From assembly GCA_014695255.1 (NCBI GenBank), contig JACJNX010000172.1, forward strand, positions 1 to 53,436: DNA of 53,436 nt, read 5' to 3'. A program made the position numbers and the translations under genes. This DNA is from Cyanobacteria bacterium FACHB-63. GTDB lineage: Bacteria; Cyanobacteriota; Cyanobacteriia; Leptolyngbyales; Leptolyngbyaceae. The notes under the pieces were generated by a model. The model was not told the origin of the DNA, did no database searches, and saw only the letters and a list, made by a program, of their open reading frames with translations. Numbering within the stretch: the stretch's first letter is position 1; the number at the start of each line of letters is the position of its first letter. This document shows positions 36,269-45,212 of this stretch, piece after piece.

Positions 36269-36868
36269 ATGGATAGTTTCATTCAAGCATCGCAAACACA
36301 CCGGGCTGTACTCAAAGAGTATTACAAGCTGGGATGTCTATCGACATTAACTGAAGCAGAAGAAGACCGCCTTCAGGAGATTTTGGAGGAGGCGCAGAAG
36401 GATTCAATGCTCGACGCTCTAATTGATGAAGTGGATCACATTCTAGGACACGAGTTAGGGCTAATCGATGAGAAGTTCGTTCAGCAACAACAGGGAAAAT
36501 TAAAATCGACGATTGATTCAAGGTGGATGGATCACCTGTTGACCAGTCACATTGGAGAACTAGATCCGCTCTTAATTCAGGAAGATGAGTCGGACTTACC
36601 CTCCTTGGAGGAAGCTCAAACTCGTCTAAAGCAAGAGGGACTTTACAATGGTCGAATTGATGGCGTTTTCGGTCCAATTACCAAGCAAGCATTTCGAGCG
36701 CTGCGACGTAGAATTCAGGAGCGACTTGAGAAGCAAGGACTTCCTACAGATTCGATTGATGGAATTCTAAAAGAGGATCAAAGTGTGATTGAAAGGGTTT
36801 ATCGAGAAGGAAAGAAGCTTGATCTTCAAGAGGTTGAGTTACTCAATTTAGAGGCAAAGTTTTCGTGA
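36269..36868 (+). CDS. Helical protein with a peptidoglycan-binding-like repeat
   Basis: A 199-residue protein from the ATG at 36269, chosen because GAAGGA precedes it at good spacing; the longer frame upstream looks non-coding. The N-terminal half is helical and acidic (LTEAEEDRLQEILEEAQKDS). At about 120-165 LEEAQTRLKQEGLYNGRIDG followed by VFGPITKQAFRALRRR matches the peptidoglycan-binding type 1 repeat. A second partial repeat follows (LPTDSIDGILKED). No signal peptide is visible, so binding to the cell wall would need another export route. Function unknown. Confidence 0.55.
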   Translation: MDSFIQASQTHRAVLKEYYKLGCLSTLTEAEEDRLQEILEEAQKDSMLDALIDEVDHILGHELGLIDEKFVQQQQGKLKSTIDSRWMDHLLTSHIGELDPLLIQEDESDLPSLEEAQTRLKQEGLYNGRIDGVFGPITKQAFRALRRRIQERLEKQGLPTDSIDGILKEDQSVIERVYREGKKLDLQEVELLNLEAKFS

Positions 36869-36920
36869 ATAGAATGAGAGTCTCTGACTGCTTCATGGGT
36901 GTAATTTAAGGTGATGAGGA

Positions 36921-36963
36921 GTTCCAGAGCAAGAATTACATTCTTTAACTCTTGTTCTGGAAC
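36921..36963. repeat. 14-bp inverted repeat after the peptidoglycan-binding-like gene
   Basis: GTTCCAGAGCAAGA at 36921-36934 pairs with TCTTGTTCTGGAAC at 36950-36963 (one G-T pair). It is probably a terminator between convergent genes, although no T-run follows. Confidence 0.5.
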
Positions 36964-37042
36964 ACAATTCTATACGTCCATCAGTTCTTGGTCACACTTG
37001 AGAGACTACCGAGTTAGATGCTGCATTTGGAAGCTGAGAAGC

Positions 37043-37909
37043 TCACTTATCCTCCTTCGCTTCAATTACCTTCTGAACGTCTTCATACACATCTGAGAGA
37101 AAGTCATAGCCTGTCAGCTTCTCAAGCTCATCCACCGTCGTCAAATAGTCCTTGTAGCTCTTTCTCTGAATGCCTGTAGTATTTGGCATACTCACCGCAA
37201 TCACCTGCGTCTTCTCAGTCACTCCGCGATTACCCAAACCAGGACGATCCAGCACCACAACGATCTTCCACAGCGTCGATGGAACGGTCACTTTATTTTT
37301 GCCGATCTCGGTTGCAAAGCCTTTTGTCCCGGTCCCCCCTTTGCCGTTACCACCTGCAATGATATAGAGTTCCTTACCCTTCTGTGCTAGGTCTCTGGAC
37401 AGGTCTTCAAGTTGCAGCCAAGGACCACCATTGTTGTCTTGCGTCTGCGGCAGAATGTTAGTCATGAAGAAAGTCGCACAGTTGTCGGTCGTACTCTTAG
37501 AGCGATCCCCCGATCTCGTCATGTGACCTCGCGAGAAACCGCTGCCTGTATAGTCGTTCGGTCGAACAGCAACGAAGTTCTTGGGTAAGTCAGGATCAGG
37601 ACTGAAGCTGGAACAGCGATCGACACTGCCCAACCAGGACGAATTCAATTGCCAACTCACCCAATTCGCAATCCGCTTGCTGTTGTTGTAGGACAAGGCA
37701 TACTGCCGTCTGATCAACAAGTAATCATCTTCATTCGATGGGTCGCTCATTGCGGCGCTGGGAGTTCCCATGATCAGATGAATGCTGCCGCTATTTCGAG
37801 CATCTGCAATGCTGCTATGAATTACGATGAGCGAGAAGATTAAAATACTACAGAGCCAATAGAGAGTCTGTCTTCTAATCTTTGTCGTCTGGAACACATT
37901 GATCAACAT
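37043..37909 (-). CDS. nucA: Secreted non-specific DNA/RNA endonuclease, NucA type
   Basis: A 288-residue protein from the ATG at 37909, which puts a signal peptide at the start (basic TTKIRRQ, then LYWLCSILIFSLIVIHSSIA, cleavage near ADA-R). The rest matches the sugar-non-specific nuclease NucA of Anabaena: SRGHMTRSGDRS holds the catalytic histidine of the DRGH motif (here the first residue is Ser), then FFMTNILPQTQDNNG with the metal-binding asparagine, and TVPSTLWKIVVVLD and LEKLTGYDFLS near the end. It would degrade DNA and RNA outside the cell. The inhibitor gene nuiA is divergent from it, with starts 60 bases apart. Confidence 0.85.
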   Translation of the reverse strand: MLINVFQTTKIRRQTLYWLCSILIFSLIVIHSSIADARNSGSIHLIMGTPSAAMSDPSNEDDYLLIRRQYALSYNNSKRIANWVSWQLNSSWLGSVDRCSSFSPDPDLPKNFVAVRPNDYTGSGFSRGHMTRSGDRSKSTTDNCATFFMTNILPQTQDNNGGPWLQLEDLSRDLAQKGKELYIIAGGNGKGGTGTKGFATEIGKNKVTVPSTLWKIVVVLDRPGLGNRGVTEKTQVIAVSMPNTTGIQRKSYKDYLTTVDELEKLTGYDFLSDVYEDVQKVIEAKEDK

Positions 37910-37968
37910 CTCAACCCCTGACAGCGCAACAGTTTTCACCAGCATTGTATGGGGAAACGTATAAAACA

Positions 37969-38382
37969 ATGCAAGAAAACAACTCAACCTCTGAACTCGT
38001 AACTACTTTGCAAGCACTCACAGAAAATCTGATGTGGATGAGTGAGACGGACGCACCGATTCAGGTTTTTTGCTGGCAGGATTGCAGTGCGATCGAGACT
38101 TCTGAACAGCTTCTAGAAAAAACGCATCATGAAGCAGATACGCCCGTTGAAGGAGTGGAATTAGAGAAATTCTTTGAACCTGTCACGACTGAGCAAGGTT
38201 GGTTTGGAGATGAGGAGAGGGAAACGGCAGCAAGATATCGATCGCTACTTTCGGCACTCAAGCAACATCTGAACGACATCAAGGTTTATCGAGTGGGAGA
38301 GGTCGAGATTGATGTCTATGTTGTGGGAGTGAGTAAAACGAGAACTGTTGTAGGCATCGCAACTCAAATCGTGGAGACTTGA
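37969..38382 (+). CDS. nuiA: NuiA-type nuclease A inhibitor
   Basis: A 137-residue acidic protein from the ATG at 37969 (a TTG at 37945 would add 8 residues). The stretch KVYRVGEVEIDVYVVG and the C-terminal GIATQIVET match NuiA of Anabaena, which blocks NucA by inserting its C-terminal region into the active site. It keeps a cell from being damaged by its own nuclease before export. The divergent arrangement with nucA means both promoters lie within a very short shared region (37910-37968). Confidence 0.85.
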   Translation: MQENNSTSELVTTLQALTENLMWMSETDAPIQVFCWQDCSAIETSEQLLEKTHHEADTPVEGVELEKFFEPVTTEQGWFGDEERETAARYRSLLSALKQHLNDIKVYRVGEVEIDVYVVGVSKTRTVVGIATQIVET

Positions 38383-38423
38383 CGTTTGAGGTTGTGTAAG
38401 TTGCGGAACAAGGTTTTGAATGT

Positions 38424-38459
38424 GGGCTTCTGACTTCACTGCATAAAGGTCAGAAGCCC
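38424..38459 (+). terminator. Hairpin after nuiA
   Basis: GGGCTTCTGAC at 38424-38434 and its exact complement at 38449-38459. No T-run follows, so its efficiency as a terminator is uncertain. Confidence 0.5.
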
Positions 38460-38612
38460 GCCGTGTAGATCATTGGATAACAACACAAGGCAGAACAGGT
38501 TTAGCTAAGCGAGGTTCAGTTCTCTACCATCTGGAACCTTCTTCAGTTAGGCTGTCCTGCCTTGAGGCAATATCCAAGCATCAACATTCAGTACCAAAAG
38601 GAGCAAGTTCTC

Positions 38613-39077
38613 ATGGCTATCATCCGCAGTCTGCAATTAAGAGTCAATCCGCTCCAAAATGCCACCCGTCGCCGTGTACTGGTCGCACTTACTACAGCAC
38701 TAGCTGTTACGTTCGGCGCTACGTTGCCATTCAGCGCTACGTCGCCAGCTACCGCAGCCGGGGTCAAATGCCAACCTAATGTGAGGGTGATAAACAAGAA
38801 GGGAGCTTCAATCAAAGTGCTGAAATTTCTGTACAAAGTCGGCGGCAGCAAAGTCTACACTGAAGGGTTGGCTAATAAAATCCTGACCCCGAATGAGACC
38901 GAGAACTGGTCAAGCCAAACGCTGAACAATGCGGCTACTGGCGTTGTTGTTACTTCCACTGCTGTCGAGTACAAGAACGACACCGGTAGCGGTTACGGGT
39001 CTCCGCGCACCTCGGCATGGTTCCCGCACAGTTTCACCTGCGGCTCAAACCACAACTACATCCACGAAATTCAGTAG
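38613..39077 (+). CDS. Small secreted protein of unknown function
   Basis: A 154-residue protein from the ATG at 38613, preceded by AAAGGAGC. Signal peptide: TRRRVLVALTTALAVTFGA and onward, cleavage likely after SPATAA. The mature part of about 100 residues has two cysteines (VKCQPNVRV and SFTCGSNHNY) and beta-like sequence, suggesting a disulphide-bonded small beta domain. Within the signal peptide DNA GGCGCTACGTTGCC and CAGCGCTACGTCGCC form a short direct repeat (FGATLPFSATSP). Family not recognised. Confidence 0.55.
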   Translation: MAIIRSLQLRVNPLQNATRRRVLVALTTALAVTFGATLPFSATSPATAAGVKCQPNVRVINKKGASIKVLKFLYKVGGSKVYTEGLANKILTPNETENWSSQTLNNAATGVVVTSTAVEYKNDTGSGYGSPRTSAWFPHSFTCGSNHNYIHEIQ

Positions 39078-39082
39078 GTCAC

Positions 39083-39122
39083 TGAGGGCGCTGTAGCTTC
39101 GAGTGAAGTTACAGCGCCCTCA
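39083..39122 (+). terminator. Hairpin after the secreted-protein gene
   Basis: TGAGGGCGCTGTA at 39083-39095 and its exact complement at 39110-39122, with further GCTT/AAGT pairing in the loop. It directly follows the stop codon. Confidence 0.65.
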
Positions 39123-39241
39123 TCGCTCTTCAGGAAGTTATGCAGGCTCCTTTCACTTCATTACGTCGTCTCTATCATTTGCGAATTAATTCGATCGAAT
39201 CGAGCCGGATTCGCATCTGTATCCCTCACCATTTGCTGCAT

Positions 39242-39814
39242 CTAAAAATTCAAATGCGCGATCGCGTCCTCTACCTGCTGTTCGCTCACCTCTAAATATT
39301 TCTGCAATGCCGTCAGCGTCTCATGTCCAGAGACTTCCTGAATCACGCGCAAGGGCACACCTTCATTAGAAAGCCGCGTCAGTGCAGTCCGTCTAAAGCT
39401 GTGGGTACTCGCTCCCTCAATTCCCAATACCTCAAATGCGTCTCGAAGAATTGCAGCCGCTGAATCGGGATGAATATGTCCGCGACCATGCCGACCGGGG
39501 AATAGAAACTTTTTGCCTGCTTGGGGTCGATGCAACATGAGTCGTGCTATCAGTTCCGCTTTCAATGGAATCGATCGCGTTCTCAATTTCCCTTTCGTGT
39601 TGCTCTTCCGAAACGTCAATCGGGTTCTCACCGCTCCACCTGCACTATAAACATCGTCCGTGAGCAACGAGCATGATTCTGCAATTCGGCATCCGGTGAA
39701 AAGACAGATGCTGAACAAAGCACGATCACGATCTCTTGATAGTCCGACTTCAAACAATCGATTAATTTCTTCGGCTGTAAGAATCTTCGCTTGACCGTGA
39801 CGATTGACCTTCAT
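39242..39814 (-). CDS. Tyrosine recombinase / phage-type integrase, catalytic domain only
   Basis: A 190-residue protein. Catalytic residues in order: Arg in FTGCRIAES, a Lys in the RKSNTKGKLR beta-hairpin, His-x-x-Arg in THSFRRTALTRL, His in VSGHETL and the nucleophilic Tyr in LQKYLEVSEQ. The N-terminal SAM-like arm-binding domain of larger integrases is absent, a form common in small XerC-like enzymes of plasmids and cyanobacterial genomes. It could resolve multimers or move cassettes. No clear attachment-site pair is seen beside it. Confidence 0.8.
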   Translation of the reverse strand: MKVNRHGQAKILTAEEINRLFEVGLSRDRDRALFSICLFTGCRIAESCSLLTDDVYSAGGAVRTRLTFRKSNTKGKLRTRSIPLKAELIARLMLHRPQAGKKFLFPGRHGRGHIHPDSAAAILRDAFEVLGIEGASTHSFRRTALTRLSNEGVPLRVIQEVSGHETLTALQKYLEVSEQQVEDAIAHLNF

Positions 39815-40256
39815 GACCAGTTACATCGGGAAAATTTAATTTTACGATGTAGCGACCTCAAACGCCTATATTGCGTACTTCTTCAAAAAACTGGCACATT
39901 CACTCTGATTTTTGGGGATTCTATTGCGAATGACTCCCACTTATTGACAGCGAGAAATCAGACCAGATCGGGGTCAACTTGGTTAGCTCGGTTAACGATC
40001 GTGGCTCACTTGTCAATCATGAGCATTAGTGAAAGTAGGAACAGACTGGGTAAGGTTTCCCCTAGTCTTAGAGAACTAATTCGCTCATGATGGAAGAATT
40101 TTCAAAACCGCCAGTCCTTTTATTCACACTGACATTTATAAAGGAGCCGTAGGCAATTGCCTACGGCTTATTAGTTGCGATGTTGAGATCAGCTGCTTGT
40201 CTTTGTGAGTGTCGCATCCCGCAGAAGTTCGATCTCGTAGAGTGCTATAGCCCTAT
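39815..40256. other. Region upstream of the tyrosine recombinase; contains a perfect 24-bp palindrome
   Basis: No supported gene (a 99-codon plus frame at 39791-40090 has no family features and runs antisense to the recombinase start). AGCCGTAGGC at 40145-40154 and its complement at 40159-40168 form a palindrome followed by TATTAGTT, probably a terminator. Confidence 0.45.
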
Positions 40257-40535
40257 CTAAGAGAGTTGAAGGTTCAGCTGGCTCGAAATCAATACGACAA
40301 TGCCTTTCTTCCGCAAATCGCCCAACGCTTTGTACAGATCCCCGTCATCTAGTTCCCAGCGATCGCAGAATGCAGCCACATCAATGGCAGGATTCAGCTT
40401 GCCAGGATAATCAATTTGTAATGCAAAAAAGACATAGTCACGATCGCTAGTCAGGAGCTTTAGATTCCGAATCCGTAAGAGTTCGTCTCGATCAAGCGAA
40501 TAGCTGACAATCGCATCAGAATCGTATTGAGTCAT
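40257..40535 (-). CDS. Small hypothetical protein, winged-helix-like
   Basis: A 92-residue protein. The second half (IDVAAFCDRWELDDGDLYKA then LGDLRKKGIVVL) has the spacing of a helix-turn-helix followed by a wing, and the N-terminus is acidic. I think it is a small DNA-binding or regulatory protein but do not know the family. Alone on its strand. Confidence 0.45.
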   Translation of the reverse strand: MTQYDSDAIVSYSLDRDELLRIRNLKLLTSDRDYVFFALQIDYPGKLNPAIDVAAFCDRWELDDGDLYKALGDLRKKGIVVLISSQLNLQLS

Positions 40536-41136
40536 AGATTAATAGTACATAAGTACGATAGGATTATACGGGGTATTTTCTGATCACAATGTAAAAAGAG
40601 CGGGATTGGGCTACTGAATTAATGCAATGCTAAGCAGGAGGTTTAGGATGAGACAGCACTGTTTTGCTCCTTAACATTCTGTAGTTTGAGTACTTACTCC
40701 TAGTCCGAGCAGCACAGAAGGAGCAGCAGCGCACAAACCATCAACAGGACTATTATCAGCGCAAGCCAGACCAACAAAGCTGTCGTGAAAGCAGAGCGAC
40801 GCGCAAAGCAAATGATTTGGGCTGGTTCTAACGTGTTAGTGACGACGCTGGTTGAATCGGGGATAGCGGGGATCTGGGCATGGGGAGTGACGGATGGGGA
40901 AAAGGCAGGAACCCGGATTGAGCGTGCAGAGGCAGATGCGCTTAGACAATTCGACAAAGGTCAATCAGACGGACTGCGAACGGTAATTTTTGAAGAAAGT
41001 TTATATATTCTAGGTTCTCCAAGTATTTCAAATAAAATTGATTTAGGGTAGTAATATTTGTCGCTGACACCTGAAATTGTTCTATCACTGGTTTAGGTCT
41101 GGCGGTGGGGCCCATCGAAAATAAGGTACTAAGAAG
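40536..41136. other. Gap before the ternary system; two overlapping weak ORFs
   Basis: The minus ORF 40700-40957 ends in a leucine-rich hydrophobic stretch; the plus ORF 40785-41051 overlaps it. Neither has a clear start or family, and I cannot decide between them. The promoter of the plus-strand system probably lies here. Confidence 0.35.
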
Positions 41137-42351
41137 ATGACAACTGTAATCTTTGTGCATGGAACTGGTGGTAGAAAAGAAGCTTATGCTGAAACCTTGC
41201 AACAGATGGAGCAAGCTCTTCAAAAACGTAGACCTGATGTCAAATTAGTTCCTTGCCTCTGGGGTGACCCTTTAGGAGCAAAACTCAATGCTGGAGGAGC
41301 CTCTATCCCCACCTATAAGGAATCTCAAGGCGGTCAGGTGCCAACGCCTGAGGATGAGAATGTACGCCTATGGGAAAATCTATACAACGATCCGTTCTAT
41401 GAGATGCGGTTATTGAGTTTAAGACCCCTACAAACTCAAAGAATTGTCCCTGGACAATCTACACCTTCACAGGAACTTAGAAGCAGAGTCGAATCACTAT
41501 CGACCGATACAGAATTACAGGCAAAGATGAATGTTTTAGGTATCGGTGCCGTTTTCCAACAAGCTTGCGAGGTAATTACAGGGGGCAACTCGAAACAGTT
41601 TGGAAGACTTTTAGAAACAGCTTCAAGACCTTTAGAAGGGGATTATGCTGCGATCGCCAGGGCTATTGTCTCCATGTCTCGAGTTCTGTGCAAAGAACAG
41701 GAGCTTTACCCCTGGCTATTGGTGGATGACCAACTACGGAATGAAGCAGTTGATGCAATCCAGAAGACGCTAACCCGCGATGAAACATCAAGGGGAGTTA
41801 TCTCAAACTGGACTAAGAGTCAACTTACGGGACTGGCATTTGGCTTTGGTACTAACAAGATCAGGCGGAAGCGGGGTGCTGTGATGGATGGTACTTATCC
41901 GTTTGCGGGAGATATTATGATATATCAAGCTAAAGGCGAAAAAATTCGTGAGTTTATTCGTGGTCAGATTGAGCACGAGCAAGTTGAGCCACCCGTCGTC
42001 CTACTTGCCCATAGCTTGGGTGGTATTGCCTGTGTTGATTTACTAATCGAATGCGATTTGCAAGATAAAGTTAAGTATTTAATTACGGTTGGATCGCAAG
42101 CGCCCTTCTTCTATGAAATTGGTGCATTGCAAACGCTGCCCTACGGTGAGCCACTACCAAAACACTTTCCGAAATGGCTTAATATTTACGATTTAAGAGA
42201 CTTCTTAAGCTACATCGGTAACTGTGAGGGAGTTTTTCCCGGAAAACTGGTGGATGTACAGGTAGATAATAGACAGCCCTTTCCAGAGGCCCACGGGGCT
42301 TACTGGGCTAATGAACAGACCTGGAACGAGATCGAAAAGGTGTTACCATGA
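41137..42351 (+). CDS. Alpha/beta hydrolase (lipase/esterase-like), first gene of the ternary system
   Basis: A 404-residue protein. Oxyanion segment VIFVHGTG at residues 4-11, nucleophile elbow LAHSLGG (S293), acid probably in NIYDLRDF and histidine in EAHGAYW (H386), the order expected for this fold. A long helical insert of about 200 residues separates the first strand from the elbow. No signal peptide, so it acts inside the cell. It would hydrolyse a lipid or ester; in conflict systems such enzymes attack the membrane. Its stop overlaps the caspase gene start (ATGA), so it belongs to the same operon and is a likely effector. Confidence 0.75.
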   Translation: MTTVIFVHGTGGRKEAYAETLQQMEQALQKRRPDVKLVPCLWGDPLGAKLNAGGASIPTYKESQGGQVPTPEDENVRLWENLYNDPFYEMRLLSLRPLQTQRIVPGQSTPSQELRSRVESLSTDTELQAKMNVLGIGAVFQQACEVITGGNSKQFGRLLETASRPLEGDYAAIARAIVSMSRVLCKEQELYPWLLVDDQLRNEAVDAIQKTLTRDETSRGVISNWTKSQLTGLAFGFGTNKIRRKRGAVMDGTYPFAGDIMIYQAKGEKIREFIRGQIEHEQVEPPVVLLAHSLGGIACVDLLIECDLQDKVKYLITVGSQAPFFYEIGALQTLPYGEPLPKHFPKWLNIYDLRDFLSYIGNCEGVFPGKLVDVQVDNRQPFPEAHGAYWANEQTWNEIEKVLP

Positions 42352-43454
42352 CCACTGCTCCTGTCCAAGCGCCTAATGTACATGCCTTAATCGTAGGGAT
42401 TGAGAAGTATCGGGCTGGCACTGAATATAACCTCAATGGTCCTGCAAATGATGCCCTAAAGTTTGCAGAGTGGCTATTGCAGCATGGCACTGAGCCACGG
42501 CATATTCATTTATTCTTATCTCCTTTAGAGCAGAATCAGGGAGTATCATCTAAGGCAAAAGGTAAAGGATTAGACCCACTCCCTGCAACTCACGACGAGA
42601 TCGCCAATACTATTCGCTCCAAGTTGACTATTGAAAGTAGCCGAGGAGATCTGCTTTATGTGTTCTGGGGCGGACATGGCATCATTACGAAAACAGAGGC
42701 AACTGTACGTCGGCTGTTTTTTTCCGATACTGATGATAACACGAAATGGAATTTGAATGTGAACTCATTGGTAGAAGCTTTGGGCACTTCGGCACACGGT
42801 TCTGGATTTCCTCGACAAATCTTCTTTATTGATGCTTGTGCCAATGCGTTTTATCAGGGACTAGCTCAGACTACACAAGGAGAAGCCTCTGAAGTCAGGT
42901 TTGCAGCCAGTGGTGATGCCGCGCGAGGAGAGCAAGTTGTCTTGTTTGCATCGGTAACCTATGACACAGCCACCAACGATTCTGCTAGTGGGACAGGTCA
43001 TTTTTCTAGTTCCGTGCTGGAACATTTACAGGGGGAATCTATATGCCCCGATATGAAGCAGGTTATAGAAAGAGTTCAATCTGATTTTTTACAGCAGCAA
43101 AAACAACCACCCGTTTATTGGTGGTCAGAGAAGGGTGAAAACCGACGGGTGATTGATAATACTCAACCCACTCAACCAAAAGTTATTACCCTTACCCCCC
43201 CCCAAGTGAAGAATCTACACGGAGCTTTAATTGAAGCATTTCCTGATCCTTCGGACTTAGACATGTTGGTACAGTTTTATCTGCATATTCCCTTAAATCG
43301 TATATCTATAAATGCTAAGACCCAGGATAAGCTCGTTCTTGATGTAATTCGGTATGTGAATGCTCGTGGAAAGATACTGGATTTAGTTAAAGGAGCACTT
43401 GAAACCAATCCTAATAGTCCATTTTTATTGCAACTCAAGAAAGCTTATTTATAA
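42348..43454 (+). CDS. Caspase-like peptidase with C-terminal EAD1 domain
   Basis: A 368-residue protein. The peptidase C14 (metacaspase) fold runs over about 8-250: VHALIVGIEKY, then YVFWGGHG with catalytic H110, then IFFIDACAN with catalytic C164. A linker follows, then about residues 280-368 form an effector-associated domain of the EAD1 type (LTPPQVKNLHGALIEAFPDP and later IRYVNARGKILDLVKGA). The same domain heads the next protein, so the two probably recruit each other by like-like contact. Cleavage of cell proteins after activation is the inferred role. Start overlaps the hydrolase stop by 4 bases. Confidence 0.85.
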   Translation: MTTAPVQAPNVHALIVGIEKYRAGTEYNLNGPANDALKFAEWLLQHGTEPRHIHLFLSPLEQNQGVSSKAKGKGLDPLPATHDEIANTIRSKLTIESSRGDLLYVFWGGHGIITKTEATVRRLFFSDTDDNTKWNLNVNSLVEALGTSAHGSGFPRQIFFIDACANAFYQGLAQTTQGEASEVRFAASGDAARGEQVVLFASVTYDTATNDSASGTGHFSSSVLEHLQGESICPDMKQVIERVQSDFLQQQKQPPVYWWSEKGENRRVIDNTQPTQPKVITLTPPQVKNLHGALIEAFPDPSDLDMLVQFYLHIPLNRISINAKTQDKLVLDVIRYVNARGKILDLVKGALETNPNSPFLLQLKKAYL

Positions 43455-43469
43455 AAGGTAAGAAAGAAA

Positions 43470-45212
43470 ATGCCCACTGGTGATATACCTAATTCCCAAT
43501 ATAAGGAGTTAACACCAGAGCAATTACATGCTCTATGCAAAGCATTAGAGGTTGCTGTTCCTGAACCAGAAACTTTAGAGAGAATAGTTCTTGGTCTAGG
43601 AGAATACTTAACTAATATTCCTAAAGCGAATACCCATCCTGGTCTCATTCTCAATCTTGTTAAATGGGCTAAAGCTAAAGGGAAAATCCGAAAGCTGATT
43701 ATTGAGGTTTCCTTAGAAAGTCCTCTAAACCCACAATTACAGCAATTTGTAAAAAAACATATACAGTCTCTTCTAGAGCTAGATCCCATAGATCTTCCAA
43801 GGGATTTACTCTTTTCACTAATTAGTTGCTTGCAGGAGACTAATGATTTCACAGAGAGCATCTGGAGAGCCTGTATTAAAACCTTACCTAATCTAGATAT
43901 CAGTAGTCCTAACATTAAAGATTTAGTCTTCCACGGTGAATTAAGTGGAGAAGTAAAATGGTTAATCATTTTAGAACTTTTGCTCCATACTTGGGAGGGA
44001 AATGATGAAAAAGGACAACTGAATATTGTTAAGTTTGTTGAAAACCTAGAAGTATTTTCCGAAGAAAGTTATAAATCTTCTTTAACTCAATGGCTTAAAG
44101 AATTACCTACAAGTCTGCGACCTCTTTCCAGAACTTCTAGCTCTATTAGCCGCCAAGAGCGTCCTTCTAATGAAACACTTAAATCTTTACAGGCTTATTT
44201 CTTGATTGTCATAGAGCCACCTGAGATTACAACCCAGACTGGACTGTATGGCATTAATGGCTACTTAATGACACACTTAGGTTCTAGCGCTCAGTTTACG
44301 CAAATCTATACACTAAACCTGAAGCCTCCTGCCAAAGTATTGAATTCCGGCGCTGAAGATGAGATAGATCATGTCTCTGCTGTATTGCAACAAACCAAGG
44401 GAGTATTCTGTAGCCTCCAACAAATTGAGGACAACTTACCTGACTGGTTAGTCCAGGCTCAAAATGAAATCGACATTCGATGTTCAGAGCTACAGAGCGA
44501 GTACGAATTGAGCTTTCGTCCTATTTATGACCTCAGTGTTGAGTTTTGGTTACCGTTTGAATGTTTAACGGCTGCTGCCGATACCTGGAAAATTTATGGT
44601 AAACCTGTGCGCTTGAAACAGCGTAGACTTGTTGTTGGTGAAGAATATCGGGTTGTTGTGCGTTCTTACGATCGATTTAGCGATTCAGATGCCTTAAATA
44701 ATTTGAATCGAATGTGGCAGGAACTTACCAGGTCATTAGAAGAATTGGTAGCTACAGAGGAAAATGTCCTTTCTGAAGGCACCTCTCGCTCTGCATCCTC
44801 CGGTATCGTACAGCCACAATTTCACAGTCTAGACTGCTGGTCGCGCATTGCAACGCTACGATCGCAGATACTACCAGCCTGTTGGGCATTAGCCCTGACT
44901 TCTCCCTTTGACATAAAAGAATATGAGCCGCAGCGGGACGAGTTATTTGCTTTGATTCTGGAGAAGGGGATTCCAATGGCTCTCTGGTCACGAAAATCCT
45001 CTATTAGTGGAATCCAAGAAGCGATGGATGAACTATTAACCAGTTATACTTCCTCACAAATCAATGAGTTGTTAGATCAGGTTAAACAGATCCGTAAATC
45101 TGCTAACGAGCAGCAATTGCTGGGAAAACATCTAGCCATTTGGTGTGATGAGCCGAAACGCCTAATGGAATTGAAACAGTTCCTTAGAAAATCTGGGAGA
45201 TTAAGTGCATGA
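43470..45212 (+). CDS. EAD1-VMAP adaptor (vWA-MoxR-associated protein)
   Basis: A 580-residue protein. N-terminal EAD1 domain, about 8-100 (ELTPEQLHALCKALEVAVPE, then LVKWAKAKGKIRKLIIEVS). A helical middle part follows, and a C-terminal VMAP-type domain, about 240-570, with YDLSVEFWLPFECLTAAADT and YRVVVRSYDRFSD, the pattern I know from VMAP proteins of MoxR-vWA ternary systems. In those systems VMAP links the ATPase/vWA core to the effectors. It follows the caspase gene by 15 bases and overlaps the MoxR gene by 4 bases. Confidence 0.75.
   Translation: MPTGDIPNSQYKELTPEQLHALCKALEVAVPEPETLERIVLGLGEYLTNIPKANTHPGLILNLVKWAKAKGKIRKLIIEVSLESPLNPQLQQFVKKHIQSLLELDPIDLPRDLLFSLISCLQETNDFTESIWRACIKTLPNLDISSPNIKDLVFHGELSGEVKWLIILELLLHTWEGNDEKGQLNIVKFVENLEVFSEESYKSSLTQWLKELPTSLRPLSRTSSSISRQERPSNETLKSLQAYFLIVIEPPEITTQTGLYGINGYLMTHLGSSAQFTQIYTLNLKPPAKVLNSGAEDEIDHVSAVLQQTKGVFCSLQQIEDNLPDWLVQAQNEIDIRCSELQSEYELSFRPIYDLSVEFWLPFECLTAAADTWKIYGKPVRLKQRRLVVGEEYRVVVRSYDRFSDSDALNNLNRMWQELTRSLEELVATEENVLSEGTSRSASSGIVQPQFHSLDCWSRIATLRSQILPACWALALTSPFDIKEYEPQRDELFALILEKGIPMALWSRKSSISGIQEAMDELLTSYTSSQINELLDQVKQIRKSANEQQLLGKHLAIWCDEPKRLMELKQFLRKSGRLSA

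Noticed and set aside
39791-40090. 99-codon plus ORF ahead of the tyrosine recombinase
   Set aside because: Antisense to the recombinase start, no family features, mixed composition.
40700-41051. Overlapping ORFs on both strands before the ternary system
   Set aside because: Neither has a clear ribosome site or recognisable domain; the leucine-rich end of the minus frame may be chance. Described only as part of the gap.
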